DNA of 64,000 nucleotides from Teichococcus coralli (GTDB lineage Bacteria; Pseudomonadota; Alphaproteobacteria; Acetobacterales; Acetobacteraceae): the NCBI RefSeq assembly GCF_009829925.1, contig NZ_SNVJ01000004.1, positions 238,381 through 302,380 on the forward strand, given 5' to 3'. The translations under genes and the position numbers were made by a program. Shown here one piece after another: positions 49,937 to 60,600 of this stretch. How positions within the stretch are numbered: the stretch's first letter is position 1; each line of letters starts with the position of its first letter. The notes beneath the pieces were generated by a model. That model searched no databases. It was not told where the DNA came from and worked only from the letters and a program-made list of their open reading frames with translations.

Positions 49937-52660
49937 ATGAAGATTGGAAAGGCTATGAAAATCGCCCGAGTTCCCGCGGTCGAGAACGGGAGCCCCTGGC
50001 CCAGCAACGCTTCCGAACCGGATCTGGATGAACCTGCGGCAGGCACTTGTACTTCAGGCGATGAACCTGGAAGGGGAAGGGGGGCCTTTCTTGCCGCTGG
50101 TCTGGCGGCGTTGGTGGCCGGCGGCCTGATGCTTGCAAACATGACGCCCCATTATACGGCGCGGAGCATCGTGCTCGCCGGGCTGGGTCCTCCACCGGGC
50201 GCAGTCATGCATGTCGGCGACACGCACGGAGAAGGGGATGCCGAAGCACCCCGGACACGACTTGAGACGGAAATCGAGATCATCCAGTCGGGGAGCGTGC
50301 TCGGCGAGCTGACCGAACGCTTGCGCCTGTTCGAAGACCCTGAATTCAATCTTGCGCTCGCGCCCGCACTTCCGGAGTGGGTTCCGCGCTGGCTGCAAAG
50401 TCGGGCAGGTGCCATCCGGGAGCGGCTGTGGCCCAGGGCTGACGCGCCAGGAAATCAGCAGATACAGGTGATCAGCACCGTTGGCCGCCACATTTCGGTG
50501 CAGCAGGCGGAGGCCTCCGGCGCACTCGCCATCTCGGCCTGGTCCAGCCATCCCGACCGCGCCGCGTTGCTGGCCAACACGCTGGCGGAGATCTATGTCC
50601 GGCGGGCGCTGGACGAACAGGTGGCCGCGACGGGCCGCACCCTGGCCCTCCTGCGCGGCCGCCTCGGTCAGCTGCAGCAGACCATCGGCAGTTCCGACCG
50701 CGCCCTGGAGCGTCGTCGCAACGAAGCTTCCCCGCCGGCTGGAACCGGGGAAGCGGCCGCGGAAGATGGAGCAGGACCGCGCCTTCAGGGCGGGCTGACG
50801 CGGTATGTGGCGGCCGCGGGGCCGGCCGATCCGAAGTCTGCCGCGCCGCAGAATGGGCCTGTTCCGCAGATCGCGGCCGCCGACAGGACGGCAGGCGAAT
50901 GGAATGCGGCGTCTGCAGGCGGAGTTCCTCAAAGCTCAGGATCCGGCGCTGAGCAGCATTTCGCAAGCAGGCCTTTGAGGACCGCTCCGGCTGGCCCGGA
51001 CCTCGTGGCGGCAGGCGAGGAGGGCGGCGCGCACGCTTCCCTGCAGGGGGAACTCCAGGCTGCTGCCGACCGCAGCCGGGCGCTGCGGCTTGAGCTCGCC
51101 GCCTTGAAGCGGCAGCTCGACCAACGCCATGAGGCGGTGGCCGGGCAAGGTGAAATGGGGGGAAAGGGCACGCTCTCGCCGCCGCCCTGGAGCACCAGCC
51201 TGGGGCCGGGGGAGGGCAGCCGGAACGGGAACCCGACCCCGAGCGGCACAAGAATCCTGCTCAAAGCCGAGCGGCCGGAGGCAGGCTTCTGGCCTCCAAG
51301 CCTTGCGCTTCTTGGCCTGACCGGTCTCGCCTCGACCGCCGCCGCGGGTGTCTTTCTGGTTGTTGCTCGCCGCCCACGAACAAGACGGGCGCAGGGTGGC
51401 GCGCGGCAGGAACCAGCCTCGGAGTCCCTGGAGGACATGACGGCCATGGATGGTGGGACCAGTCTCCCCTTGCCGGAGGAGAGTGCCCGGGGGCCAAGGC
51501 AGCCTGACGCTCGCCGGCAGGCGTTGCGCCAGGCCTTCACGCCTGCCAACCCGCAGCACAACGCGGTGCGCTTTGTTGGGCGGCGGGAGCAACTCGCACG
51601 GGTGCGGCAGGCGATCATGGAGGAGCAGGCGCATGTCTGCCTTTACGGCGAGCGAGGCCGCGGCAAGACGTCCCTGGCGAATCTGGCCACCGAAGCGGCC
51701 CGCGAGGCCGGCTTCACCATAGCACGCTATGCTTGCACGGCTTCGAGCAGCTTCGAGGATATCTTGCGCGGTTTGGCCCGGAGCCTTCCCGGCCAGTTGC
51801 TGGTATCCTCCTCCCGGCAGGCCGCCGGGCTGGTCGGTTGTGAGGCCGCATTTCCTGCCGGGCCGCTGCAGCCCTGGCATGTCCTGGCCTTGCCGGGCCA
51901 ACTGGCGGAAAGCCATCTCATCCTTATGGTGGACGAGTTTGATCGGCTGCCGAACGATGCCACGCGCATGCGCATCGCCGACACCATCAAGCTCCTGTCG
52001 GAACATTCCGCCTCGGTATTTTTCCTTATCGTTGGCGCGTCGGACAGCCTGACGCAGCTGCTGGACCGGCACCCCTCCGTGCAGCGCAACGTCGTCGGCG
52101 TGCAACTGCCGCTGCTGACCAACGGGGAAGTCGAGGAGATTGTCCTGCGTGGAGGACGGCTTTCCGGCCTGGAGTTCTCCGCCCAGGTGCGGACCTGCAT
52201 CGCGGCCCTGGCGCGTGGCGTGCCTTATCATGCACAGCTCCTGGCGCTGCGCGCGGGGCAGGCGGCACTGCACCGCGCCGACGCTTCCATCAGCGCCTCG
52301 GATCTGCGCCAGGCCATCGAACAGTCGATCGCAGAGGCGCCTCCACAGATCGCCGTTCTGTATGAGGGGCTGACACAGGGCGAGCGCGCCGGAGCGATGA
52401 CATCCCTGCTGCGCGCGATGGCGGCCGGTGAGCAGGACCGCTTCGGCCGCTTCCGCGCGATCCCTATGCCTGATGGAAGGATTGCCGTCGCAGGTGCCGC
52501 GGCTGATCCGGCGCTGTGGTCTCACCTTCTCGATACGGGGACGGTGCGGTGCTGCATCGGAGCGGGCGCCGACACCTATGGTTTTGCCGAAGCCAACTTC
52601 GCGCACTACGTGTTGCTGCGCATGGTGCGACTGGTGCTCGGATTCGATCCTTCCCGCTGA
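49937..52660 (+). CDS. Wzz-like polysaccharide co-polymerase fused to an AAA/ORC-type ATPase
   Basis: About 907 residues. Part 1 (1-475) has the polysaccharide chain-length-determinant layout: cytoplasmic N-terminus, membrane helix at about 50-68, and a large periplasmic segment with Ser/Ala/Gly-rich and coiled-coil stretches (LLRGRLGQLQQTIGSSDRALE). A second membrane helix lies near 453-474. Part 2 (about 530-900) is a P-loop ATPase with Walker A GERGRGKTS near 573-581 and Walker B LILMVDEFDR near 661-670, resembling AAA_16/ORC-like ATPases with sensor regions. The usual partner is a BY-type tyrosine kinase; here the motor differs. A preceding GGGAG sets ATG 49937. Confidence 0.8.
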   Translation: MKIGKAMKIARVPAVENGSPWPSNASEPDLDEPAAGTCTSGDEPGRGRGAFLAAGLAALVAGGLMLANMTPHYTARSIVLAGLGPPPGAVMHVGDTHGEGDAEAPRTRLETEIEIIQSGSVLGELTERLRLFEDPEFNLALAPALPEWVPRWLQSRAGAIRERLWPRADAPGNQQIQVISTVGRHISVQQAEASGALAISAWSSHPDRAALLANTLAEIYVRRALDEQVAATGRTLALLRGRLGQLQQTIGSSDRALERRRNEASPPAGTGEAAAEDGAGPRLQGGLTRYVAAAGPADPKSAAPQNGPVPQIAAADRTAGEWNAASAGGVPQSSGSGAEQHFASRPLRTAPAGPDLVAAGEEGGAHASLQGELQAAADRSRALRLELAALKRQLDQRHEAVAGQGEMGGKGTLSPPPWSTSLGPGEGSRNGNPTPSGTRILLKAERPEAGFWPPSLALLGLTGLASTAAAGVFLVVARRPRTRRAQGGARQEPASESLEDMTAMDGGTSLPLPEESARGPRQPDARRQALRQAFTPANPQHNAVRFVGRREQLARVRQAIMEEQAHVCLYGERGRGKTSLANLATEAAREAGFTIARYACTASSSFEDILRGLARSLPGQLLVSSSRQAAGLVGCEAAFPAGPLQPWHVLALPGQLAESHLILMVDEFDRLPNDATRMRIADTIKLLSEHSASVFFLIVGASDSLTQLLDRHPSVQRNVVGVQLPLLTNGEVEEIVLRGGRLSGLEFSAQVRTCIAALARGVPYHAQLLALRAGQAALHRADASISASDLRQAIEQSIAEAPPQIAVLYEGLTQGERAGAMTSLLRAMAAGEQDRFGRFRAIPMPDGRIAVAGAAADPALWSHLLDTGTVRCCIGAGADTYGFAEANFAHYVLLRMVRLVLGFDPSR

Positions 52661-53142
52661 AGGCGCAGAAGATTGCATCGCCGGCGATGCGCAAGGCTTG
52701 GCGTGCCGAACAAGCGAAGCCTACCTCAAAAGAGATGTTGCCCTACTACGTCGAGGAAGGCCTAAGCTTTGAAGCTTAGGAAAGAATTTCCGATGGGCAG
52801 AAGATGCGAAGTGAACCTTGTGGGCACGCGTGATGCGCCGTTCCGAGCGTGTGGCCCTGTTGGAAGTTCCTGCTTCTGCGCGCAAGCCGCGGTTCGGCGG
52901 CGAGCCTGACCGATGCGTTGCCGATCCCGGCCACGGGACCGCCGAGGCGAGAGAGGGCGGAGCTAGGGAGGCCTGATCTGCAGGTGCGGGCCGCCTCGTG
53001 CGGCCGCACCACCACCGGTTCCGTCGTGGATGGCCGGCGCCGACGGAGCCGAATATGTGTCCGGCCCGGTCCTGCCAAACATGGCGAGCGCATGCTGACA
53101 TCTCGCGAATGGCCCTCCTGCAGTTCCGCTCCCCTGACGCGG
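52661..53142. other. Gene-free gap before the adenylation gene
   Basis: 482 bases between the co-polymerase and the adenylating enzyme. Two perfect palindromes are seen: GCATCGCCGGCGATGC (52675-52690) and CCTAAGCTT-TG-AAGCTTAGG (52761-52780). No gene of its own was recognised. In-frame ATG 53092 would lengthen the next protein by 17 residues. Confidence 0.5.
52761..52780. promoter_or_regulatory. Perfect palindrome, possible operator
   Basis: Nine-base perfect arms with a two-base centre (CCTAAGCTT-TG-AAGCTTAGG) about 360 bases before the adenylating enzyme start and followed by AAAG. It is AT-richer than its surroundings, as operators often are. It could also be a small terminator for the preceding gene. 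Confidence 0.4.
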
Positions 53143-54723
53143 ATGATGTCGCTGGGGGACATTCTGCTGGAGGGCGCCTTGCAGCACGGTGAACGGACCG
53201 CGCTCTGGGCGGATGGTGTACGGCTGTCCTACCGGGAACTCGTCGAGCGCGCCGCGAGGCTGGCCGGCACTTTGGTCGCGGCGCAGCTTGCGGGGCCGGC
53301 TCGGCGATGTGCCGTGCTTGGCGCGCGAAGCATCGGCGCCTTTACCGGCGTCGCTGCAGCCGCGCTGGCGCGCTCCGCCTGGGTGCCCCTCAATCCGCGC
53401 CATCCGGCAGAGCGCCTTGCGCATGTCGCGCACGCCGCGGAGGTGGATGCCCTCGTGATCGACGAGCAGTCAGATGCACTGGCCGGCGAACTCCTGGCGC
53501 GGCTGGACCGGCCGCTGCACGTATTTCTGCCGGACCGTTCGAGCCCCCCTGACTGGGCGCGCCGCCTGCCACAGCATGTGTTTCTCTGCCGTGGAGACCT
53601 GGCGCCGCCCGTGCTCGATGGTCTCGGCGGCGGCAGGCCCGATGACGGGGCCTATCTGCTCTTCACTTCCGGCAGCACGGGGGCGCCGAAGGGCGTGCTG
53701 GTGCGCCAGGCCAACGTCATGGCCTATCTCGCCAGCGCGTTCGACCGCTACCGGCCTACCGCTGATGACCGGTTCACACAGCTCTTCGACCTGACCTTCG
53801 ACCTGTCGGTCCACGACATGTTTCTTTGCTGGAAGTCCGGCGGCGCGCTGTTCTGCGTTCCTGACAGGGCCAGGATGGCGCCGGGGGAATTTGTTCGCCG
53901 CCATGACTTGAGCTTCTGGTTTTCGGTGCCTTCCGTCGCGATGATCATGGCCCGCCTGCGCATGCTGCAGCCAGATGCCCTTCCGAGCCTGCGCTGGAGC
54001 CTTTTCTGCGGTGAGGCGCTGCCGCGCCGCATCGCGGAGGTATGGGCCGAGGCCGCGCCGAATTCGGTGGTTGAAAACCTCTACGGGCCGACGGAGGCCA
54101 CCATCGCGATCACAGCTTTTCGACTGCCGGCCAACCCTGCGGCCATCGCCCGCCTGCCGGAGATCGTGCCGATCGGGGCCCCGTTGCCCGGCCAGCAGGC
54201 CAGGGTGATCATGGCCGATGGCGCCCCCGCCGTCACCGGAATGGATGGCGAGCTTTACCTGGGGGGAAGCCAAGTGGCGGAGGGATACTGGCGCCGCCCG
54301 GATCTGACGGTTGAGCGCTTTTCTCCCCCCGCGGATGCGACAGAGCCGCCCCGCTGGTACCGCACCGGCGACAGGGCGATGGTGAGTGAGGAGCATGGCC
54401 TGATCTTTCTTGGCCGGCTGGACCGCCAGATCAAGCTCGGCGGGCATCGTGTGGAACTGCAGGAGGTGGAAGTGGCGCTGCGACGTGCGGCGGCCACCGA
54501 CAGCGTCGCCGCAATCGCCTCGCCGCTCGATTCCCTCGGCCTGCCCAAGGGCATCACCGCCTTCGTCACCGAGGACAGTCTCGACAGCGAGGCCATTCTC
54601 GCAGCCTGCCGTGCAACCCTGCCGCCCTATATGGTGCCCTTCCGCGTCTACCGCGTCGCCGAATGGCCGGTGAACGACAATGGCAAGACCGACTACGCCG
54701 CCCTACGCAGAATGACGGAGTGA
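53143..54723 (+). CDS. Amino-acid-type adenylating enzyme (DltA/NRPS A-domain-like)
   Basis: Free-standing AMP-forming ligase of about 526 residues. Core motifs run in order: LLFTSGSTGAPKG near 172, FDLSVHD (retaining the Asp that contacts the substrate amino group in amino-acid-activating domains), NLYGPTEAT, YRTGD, GRLDRQIKLGGHR and PVNDNGKTDY with the catalytic Lys. The length matches DltA. The start is uncertain (ATG 53143/53146 or 53092) with weak ribosome sites. The carrier protein gene overlaps its stop, so the activated amino acid is likely loaded onto that carrier. The substrate is unknown. Confidence 0.87.
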   Translation: MMSLGDILLEGALQHGERTALWADGVRLSYRELVERAARLAGTLVAAQLAGPARRCAVLGARSIGAFTGVAAAALARSAWVPLNPRHPAERLAHVAHAAEVDALVIDEQSDALAGELLARLDRPLHVFLPDRSSPPDWARRLPQHVFLCRGDLAPPVLDGLGGGRPDDGAYLLFTSGSTGAPKGVLVRQANVMAYLASAFDRYRPTADDRFTQLFDLTFDLSVHDMFLCWKSGGALFCVPDRARMAPGEFVRRHDLSFWFSVPSVAMIMARLRMLQPDALPSLRWSLFCGEALPRRIAEVWAEAAPNSVVENLYGPTEATIAITAFRLPANPAAIARLPEIVPIGAPLPGQQARVIMADGAPAVTGMDGELYLGGSQVAEGYWRRPDLTVERFSPPADATEPPRWYRTGDRAMVSEEHGLIFLGRLDRQIKLGGHRVELQEVEVALRRAAATDSVAAIASPLDSLGLPKGITAFVTEDSLDSEAILAACRATLPPYMVPFRVYRVAEWPVNDNGKTDYAALRRMTE

Positions 54724-55001
54724 TCAACGTGCAGCAGAACATCGCCGCTCTGGCCTCAAGCGAGGATGTTGTCCTTAACGCCCTCCGCGTGGCGGTTATG
54801 CGCAAGCTCGGCAGCGCCGGACGACGGGCACCGGCGATCGAGGACAGCAGCAATCTCCTCGAAGTCGGCGTGGTCGACTCCCAGGGATTGCTCGACCTGA
54901 TCCTGGAGGTGGAGGAGGTCTGTGGACTGATGTTCGATCCGGGGCGCATCAACTTCGAAGACGGCGTCACGCTTCGCGCGCTCGCCCTCGCCTTTGCCTG
55001 A
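54720..55001 (+). CDS. Acyl/aminoacyl carrier protein
   Basis: 93-residue four-helix carrier protein. The phosphopantetheine Ser is expected at residue 54 in EVGVVDSQGLLDLI, followed by a typical acidic helix (LEVEEVCG). The start is read as GTG 54720, overlapping the stop of the adenylating enzyme gene (GTGA), so the two are translationally coupled. Together they form an activation and loading pair analogous to DltA/DltC, which is inference. The GNAT-like gene follows after 48 bases. Confidence 0.85.
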   Translation: MINVQQNIAALASSEDVVLNALRVAVMRKLGSAGRRAPAIEDSSNLLEVGVVDSQGLLDLILEVEEVCGLMFDPGRINFEDGVTLRALALAFA

Positions 55002-55049
55002 ACCGGCCGGCGCAGTGCTGCACGCCACCAGGCGGCGGGGGAGGAATGC

Positions 55050-56141
55050 ATGGCCATCAGCGTAGCGCGACTAGACGAGTCCACGCGACCGGGCCTTGAG
55101 CGGCTGCTGGTTCAGGCCTGGGAGGCGAACTGGGGGGGCGACCTCGGTCGCGCCCTGGTCCGCTGGCGCTACGACGAGAAGCCGCGCGGCGGCGATACCT
55201 GGCTGGCGTTCGACGGAGCGCAGTGTGTTGCGCTCCTGGATACCTTTGTCAGGCCCTACCTGCTTGACGGTGCGCCGCTGCGGGTGCGGGAAACCTGTGA
55301 CTGGTTCTGCCTGCCCCGCTACCGGCCCCTTGGCGTGGGCATCTCCCTGATGCGCCGCGCCATGGCCTGCCCGGAGCCGCTGTTCCTGAGCGGCGGGTCC
55401 GCAGCCACCCTCGCGCTTGTGCCACGGCTGCGTTGGACGCGCATTCCCGAGGTGCAGAAGTGGGTGCTGCCGCTGCGCCTGCGCAGCCTGGTAGGGACTA
55501 TCATCCGCATGCGCTGGCCAGGAAACGAGCAAAGGGTCAGAGCTATTCCCGAGGTGGTGCCGCTGCGTCGGCCCGCGCGATCTCCGCCGCCCCACGGGGC
55601 GGCGCACGTCCGGGAGTGGCTTCCCGGCAACCCTCCGCTGCTCCCGAGGCCGCAGCGCCCAGGATTGGTGCAGCTGCTCTCGACCGAAGATCTTGCCTGG
55701 TTCGCAGCTATGCCGCGGGACTTCGCGCAGCCGCTTGGCCTGGCTTTCTTGCTGGACGGCGAGACAGTCGGCTTCTCGCTGTCGCAACTCGAACCTGCGG
55801 CCTCCGGCTACGACGCCTGCATTGTTCACCTCCAGCTTGCCCGGGACGACCAACAGCTTGCTGACTGGGTCGTCTCGGAGACCGTTGCGCAACTGGCCGG
55901 GCGAGGGGCGGGCATCGTTCGTTGCTGCGCGTCGAGCGAGATGAAGGTGGCCGCTTTACGCAAGGCAGGCTTCTTCGCGCGAAAGCCGCATCCTGGTCAC
56001 TGGTGGTCGAAGCAGGGGATTTCGCCGCCTGCAGTGATCGACACGGGCTACCTCAGGGCTGACGACTCGTTGCCTTTCCCGGCCCTGAGGGAACGTTATC
56101 TTGGCGCACGAGGCGAAAGCCTGCTCGCCGCGCCGGCCTGA
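55050..56141 (+). CDS. GNAT-like acyltransferase, unknown specificity
   Basis: 363 residues, likely a two-lobed GNAT-fold transferase. The first lobe has a VALLDTFVRP strand, then YRPLGVGISLM, which fits the R/Q-x-x-G-x-[GA] acyl-donor loop. The second lobe carries VIRCC-like strands and KVAALRKAGFFARKP. The first lobe aligns by eye with the C-terminal domain of the 57684 protein, including a shared L-D-G...YR..G pattern. It sits directly after a carrier protein, so an aminoacyl-carrier donor is plausible. Acceptor unknown. Confidence 0.7.
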   Translation: MAISVARLDESTRPGLERLLVQAWEANWGGDLGRALVRWRYDEKPRGGDTWLAFDGAQCVALLDTFVRPYLLDGAPLRVRETCDWFCLPRYRPLGVGISLMRRAMACPEPLFLSGGSAATLALVPRLRWTRIPEVQKWVLPLRLRSLVGTIIRMRWPGNEQRVRAIPEVVPLRRPARSPPPHGAAHVREWLPGNPPLLPRPQRPGLVQLLSTEDLAWFAAMPRDFAQPLGLAFLLDGETVGFSLSQLEPAASGYDACIVHLQLARDDQQLADWVVSETVAQLAGRGAGIVRCCASSEMKVAALRKAGFFARKPHPGHWWSKQGISPPAVIDTGYLRADDSLPFPALRERYLGARGESLLAAPA

Positions 56142-56165
56142 CAATGCTTGTACGGAGGCAAGCCG

Positions 56166-57224
56166 ATGCTCAGCTTCGACGGGGCCATCGAGATTTTCAC
56201 CACCTGTCCGCAGTCGCGAACAATGGCGGCAGCGGAATACCTGCGCGCGGCGCGTGAGGCAGCGGCCTGGAGCGATGAGGCGGGCTGCACCGGGATGCTC
56301 ATCTACACGGACAACGGGATCGTTGATCCGTGGCTGGTGGCGCAGGCCATGTTGCAGTCCACACGGCAGCTCAGCCCGCTGGTGGCGGTGCAACCAATCT
56401 ACATGCACCCCTATTCCGCCGCGAAGATGGTATCCTCCCTTGCCTTCCTGCATGGCCGCCGCATCCATCTCAACATGCTGGCGGGTGGATTTCGAAATGA
56501 TCTCGCCGCGCTTGGCGACACCACCCCGCACGACCAGCGCTACGTGCGAACCATCGAGTACGCGCTCGTCCTGCGTCGCCTGCTGGAAGCAGAGGCCTCG
56601 GTCACCTTCCAAGGGCAGTACTATGAGGTACAGAACCTGCGGATGACGCCGCCGCTGCCGGCCGAACTTTTTCCAGGGCTGCTCATCTCCGGCTCCTCGG
56701 AAGCAGGGCAGCAGGCGGCCGCTGCGATCGGAGCGACCGCCGTGGAGTATCCGAAGCCACCCTTGGAAGCTCGGGCTGCGGAAAGCCTTGGCATCACTGG
56801 CAGAACGCCTCGCGGCATCCGCGTCGGCATCATCGCACGGAATGATCCAGAAGAGGCCTGGCGCATCGCCTTCCAGCGCTTCCCGGAAGACCGGCGCGGC
56901 CGTCTGGCCCATCAGCTGGCAATGAAAACCAGTGACTCGCTCTGGCACCGGCAACTCTCAGAACTGGCCAAACGAAAGGCAGACCAGCGGGACACGTATT
57001 GGCTCTGGCCCTTTGAGAACTATGGAACCTTCTGCCCCTACCTGGTTGGCGAATATGAAACGGTTTCCAATGAGATCGCAACCTATCTCCGTTCCGGAGC
57101 CACCTGCTTCATTCTCGACATTCCCCGCGAGGCCACGGATCTTGAAACCACCGGCATTGTGTTCCGCAAGGCACTCCAGAAGGCCGGCCGCGGCGCGGAA
57201 GGCACGACCCTGCCGGCAGCATGA
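56166..57224 (+). CDS. LLM-class flavin monooxygenase (SsuD/MupA-like)
   Basis: Flavin-dependent TIM-barrel monooxygenase of 352 residues. It has CTGMLIYTDN near the first flavin strand, then AVQPIYMHPYSAAKMVSSL, LNMLAGGFRNDL and a GLLISGSSEAG strand for phosphate binding. Relatives occur in nonribosomal-peptide-type clusters as well as in sulfonate metabolism. Its position between an adenylation/carrier pair and a second carrier fusion favours tailoring of a carrier-bound group or product. GGAGG precedes ATG 56166. No flavin reductase gene is adjacent. Confidence 0.85.
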   Translation: MLSFDGAIEIFTTCPQSRTMAAAEYLRAAREAAAWSDEAGCTGMLIYTDNGIVDPWLVAQAMLQSTRQLSPLVAVQPIYMHPYSAAKMVSSLAFLHGRRIHLNMLAGGFRNDLAALGDTTPHDQRYVRTIEYALVLRRLLEAEASVTFQGQYYEVQNLRMTPPLPAELFPGLLISGSSEAGQQAAAAIGATAVEYPKPPLEARAAESLGITGRTPRGIRVGIIARNDPEEAWRIAFQRFPEDRRGRLAHQLAMKTSDSLWHRQLSELAKRKADQRDTYWLWPFENYGTFCPYLVGEYETVSNEIATYLRSGATCFILDIPREATDLETTGIVFRKALQKAGRGAEGTTLPAA

Positions 57225-57683
57225 GATGCGCTGGGGAAAGGCAGGAGAGCTCGGCCCGGAAGCATGGCCTGGCCGGACACCAGCGAGGGGGCGGCTTGTG
57301 GCCTTCCCTTCAAGCGGTTTGCCGCCTCCGCCTGCGGCGCAGGCCGCAACGCGCTGCACTGAACGCCATGGCGTGCTGCTCGGAAGGCCTTCTCCGCCCT
57401 TCGCAGCCTCTCCTGCGGCATGGCCCGAGCCATGCCGGAGCATCAAGCGCCGTCGACCCGATGCCCTTCTGAGCCACATCCGGCCCGCAGCGCATCAGCG
57501 CCTCGGGCGAGCGGAAAGCCCCCCGATGCGCAACACGTGGCTCCGCCGCCAGGCGACTCAGATCCCTCCCGAACGCCTTGCCGGCAGGTCGTATATCCTG
57601 CGACGCGGCAGCCATGCGCCACTGCCCGGAGGGAAGTGCATCCGGCCTGTCTTCAGCGCCGGATCGACAGAGGGAGGGTGGCC
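57225..57683. other. Gene-free gap before the large fusion gene
   Basis: 459 bases between the monooxygenase and the fusion protein gene. Open frames here look like composition artefacts, and the large gene's frame is open from 57420, but its first conserved residues start only after ATG 57684. A strong GGGAGGG site directly precedes that ATG. Confidence 0.5.
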
Positions 57684-60600
57684 ATGACCGTTCTTCGCGC
57701 ACCGGCTGCAGCGCCGTCGGATGAGGCGGTATATCGTCCCGACAGCCAGACTGTCGCGCAGTCGCAGATGACGGCCTTCAGGCAGTGGTGCGCAGGCCGG
57801 GCGGGGCAGCCCCTCTCCGACGAAGCGGCGTTGGACCGCTTCTCCGTGGAAGAGTTCCGGAGCTTCTGGCGCCTGTTGCTGGAGTGGTCCGCCTTGCCTG
57901 TCGAAGGTGAGAGGGAACCCGTCTGCACCGACGGTGGTGGCGAGGCCGCTCAATTTTTCCCGAACCTGCGCCTCAACTATGCTGAATGCCTTCTTGCCGG
58001 CAGTGCGAAGCTGCCAGCCCTTACCGCATGTCACGCAGGCGGCCGTCGAGAGCAGTTCACCTATGAGGCTCTGCGGCTCGCTGTTGCCCGGCTGGCGGTG
58101 GCGTTGCGGCACCTGGGCGTCGGCCGTGGGGATCATGTCGCGGCGATCGCGCGGAACAACGCGGAGGCTGCGATCGCAGCCTTGGCCGCTGCCGCCATCG
58201 GGGCCACTTTCGCAAGTTGCGCGCCCGACATGGGCGCGCCCGCGATGCTCGCGCGCTTCGCTCCGCTCTGCCCCGCGGTGCTGTTCGCCTGCCTTCGTGC
58301 AGAGCCGTGGGACACCGGCATCCCGACGGGTGAGAAGGTGGCGGCCGTTGTTGCCGGGTTGCCTGGCCTCACGGCTGTCGTGGCGCTGGATGATGGTCCC
58401 GTGCCCGCAGGCGAGCTGCCGGTCGCTCTGCACAGGTTCGCCGAGCTCACCGAAGCTCCTGCAGACGAGCAGCCGCAGCTTGAATGGCCGCGCAATCCGT
58501 TCAACGCCGCCCTGTTCACACTGTTCTCCTCGGGCACGACGGGCGCGCCGAAGTGCATCCGGCATGGCGCCGGCGGCACTTTGCTCGAGCATATGAAGGA
58601 GCACCGCCTGCACTGCGACCTTCGGCCGGGCGACAAGCTGTTCTTCCAGACGTCCTGCGGCTGGATGATGTGGAATTGGCAGCTCTCCGCCCTGGCCTCC
58701 GGCGTGGAGATCGTGCTCTATGACGGACCGCTCGAGGGGCCGGAGACTTTCTGGCGGATCGCTGCTGACGAGCGCGTAACGGTCTTCGGAACCAATCCCG
58801 CATACCTCCAGTTCTGCGAGGCCGCAGGTTTCTCCCCGGGCCGGATGCATGATTTGTCCGGGCTGCGGGGAATTCTCTCAACGGGATCAATCTTGCAGCC
58901 GCGGCAGTACGATTGGGTGCGCGACCACGTCAAGGCAGAGGTTCCGCTGCAATCGATCTCAGGCGGCACCGACATCATCGGCTGCTTCGTGCTGGGGAAT
59001 CCGAACCTGCCTGTTTATCGAGGTGAGGCGCAGTGCCGTAGCCTTGGCCTGGATGTCCGCGCACTTCTGCCGAGGGATGAGCCGGAGGCGCGCATCGGCG
59101 AGTTGATTTGCGCCAATCCCTTCCCGTCGCGTCCGCTGGGGCTGCATGGCGACGCGGACGGAACACGCTTCCACGCCGCCTATTTCAGCCAGCATCCCGG
59201 GGTATGGACGCATGGCGACCTCATCGAAGAGACATCGCATGGCGGCTGGAAGCTGCATGGTCGGTCCGACGGCGTCCTCAACGTGCGGGGCATCCGCGTC
59301 GGTACGGCGGAGATCTATCGTATCCTCGGGGAATTCGAGGAAATCGGCGAGGCGATGGCTGTTGAGCAGCAGGCTGAGAACGAGCCTGGCGGAACGCGCA
59401 TGGTTCTTCTGGTTGTCTTGCGCGAGGGCGCCCTGGACGCCGCACTGATGAGGCGGATCCGTGAGGAGCTTGCGCGGTGCGGATCGCCCGCATTCGTGCC
59501 TGCCCGTATTCTGCAAGTGGAGGCGCTGCCGACCACCTTCAACGGCAAGCGATCTGAGACGGCTGCCCGCGACGCCGTGAACGGCCGCCCGGCCCGGAAC
59601 CGCGAGGCGTTGCAGAATCCGGAATGCCTGGAGGCGATCGCCCGCCATCCCGCTCTTGGTTCAGCCGTGGCAGCAAAGGTTCCAGACCTCGCAAACTTGG
59701 GTCTTGGTGTCCTTCCTTCGATTGAGCGGATGCGGCACGACTTGCAGCTGATCGCCGAGCGCGTCCTTGATGTCTCGCCCATTGGCTGGTCGGACAATCT
59801 GCTCAACCTCGGCGCGGATTCGCTGGCGATGGTCAACCTCCTCGTCGAGGTTGAGCGCTATGCGGGGCGTGCCCTGCCGTTCCAGACCTTGCTCTCGGCC
59901 CCCTCCGTCGAAGGACTTTCGGCTGCGCTGTCCGCCGGCCCGGAGGCCGAGAAGTCCCCGCCGGACGAGAGGTCGAAACTTCGTTTCCGCGCGATGGTGC
60001 TTGAGGACCGCGAGCCCGTCTGCCGCTTCCTCGAATCGACTTTCCGTGGATCCGGCATCAAGGCGCCCACTTGGCAAAAGCTGTTCGAGCACCGTTGGTC
60101 AGAGCCTGCGCATGGGCTGGTGCTTCTGGATGGGAGCGAGGTTGTCGGCTTTCTCGGAATCGTGGCTGCTCGGCGCCAACTGGATGGCAGGTCGGTTGTG
60201 GTTCACAACATCACCTCCTGGGCGGTCGACGCCCGATATCGGGGTTGGGGCATGGCCTTGCTTGCTGCCGCGCTGCAGGATGAGGAGCTTACCTATACAG
60301 CGCTTACGCCTGGGCCGACCTCCTGGGCAGCGCTCCTGGCGCAGCGCTTCGTGCCGCGGGACACACACAGGGTCATCTTGCCGCCGCTGTGGTCGAGCCG
60401 AGGACTGTTCGGCGTTTCCAAGCCGGTCATTTGCTTTGATCCGGCTGCCGTGCGGGCGATGCTGACCCCAGAGCAAGGCCAGATCTTCGACGATCATGCA
60501 CCCTATGATTGCCTGCAGCTCACGGTGAGGGATGGCAGTGACTACGCCTATCTGGTGGTGAAGCGGCGTACGCACAGAGTGGCGGCAAGGCGCCTGGAAA

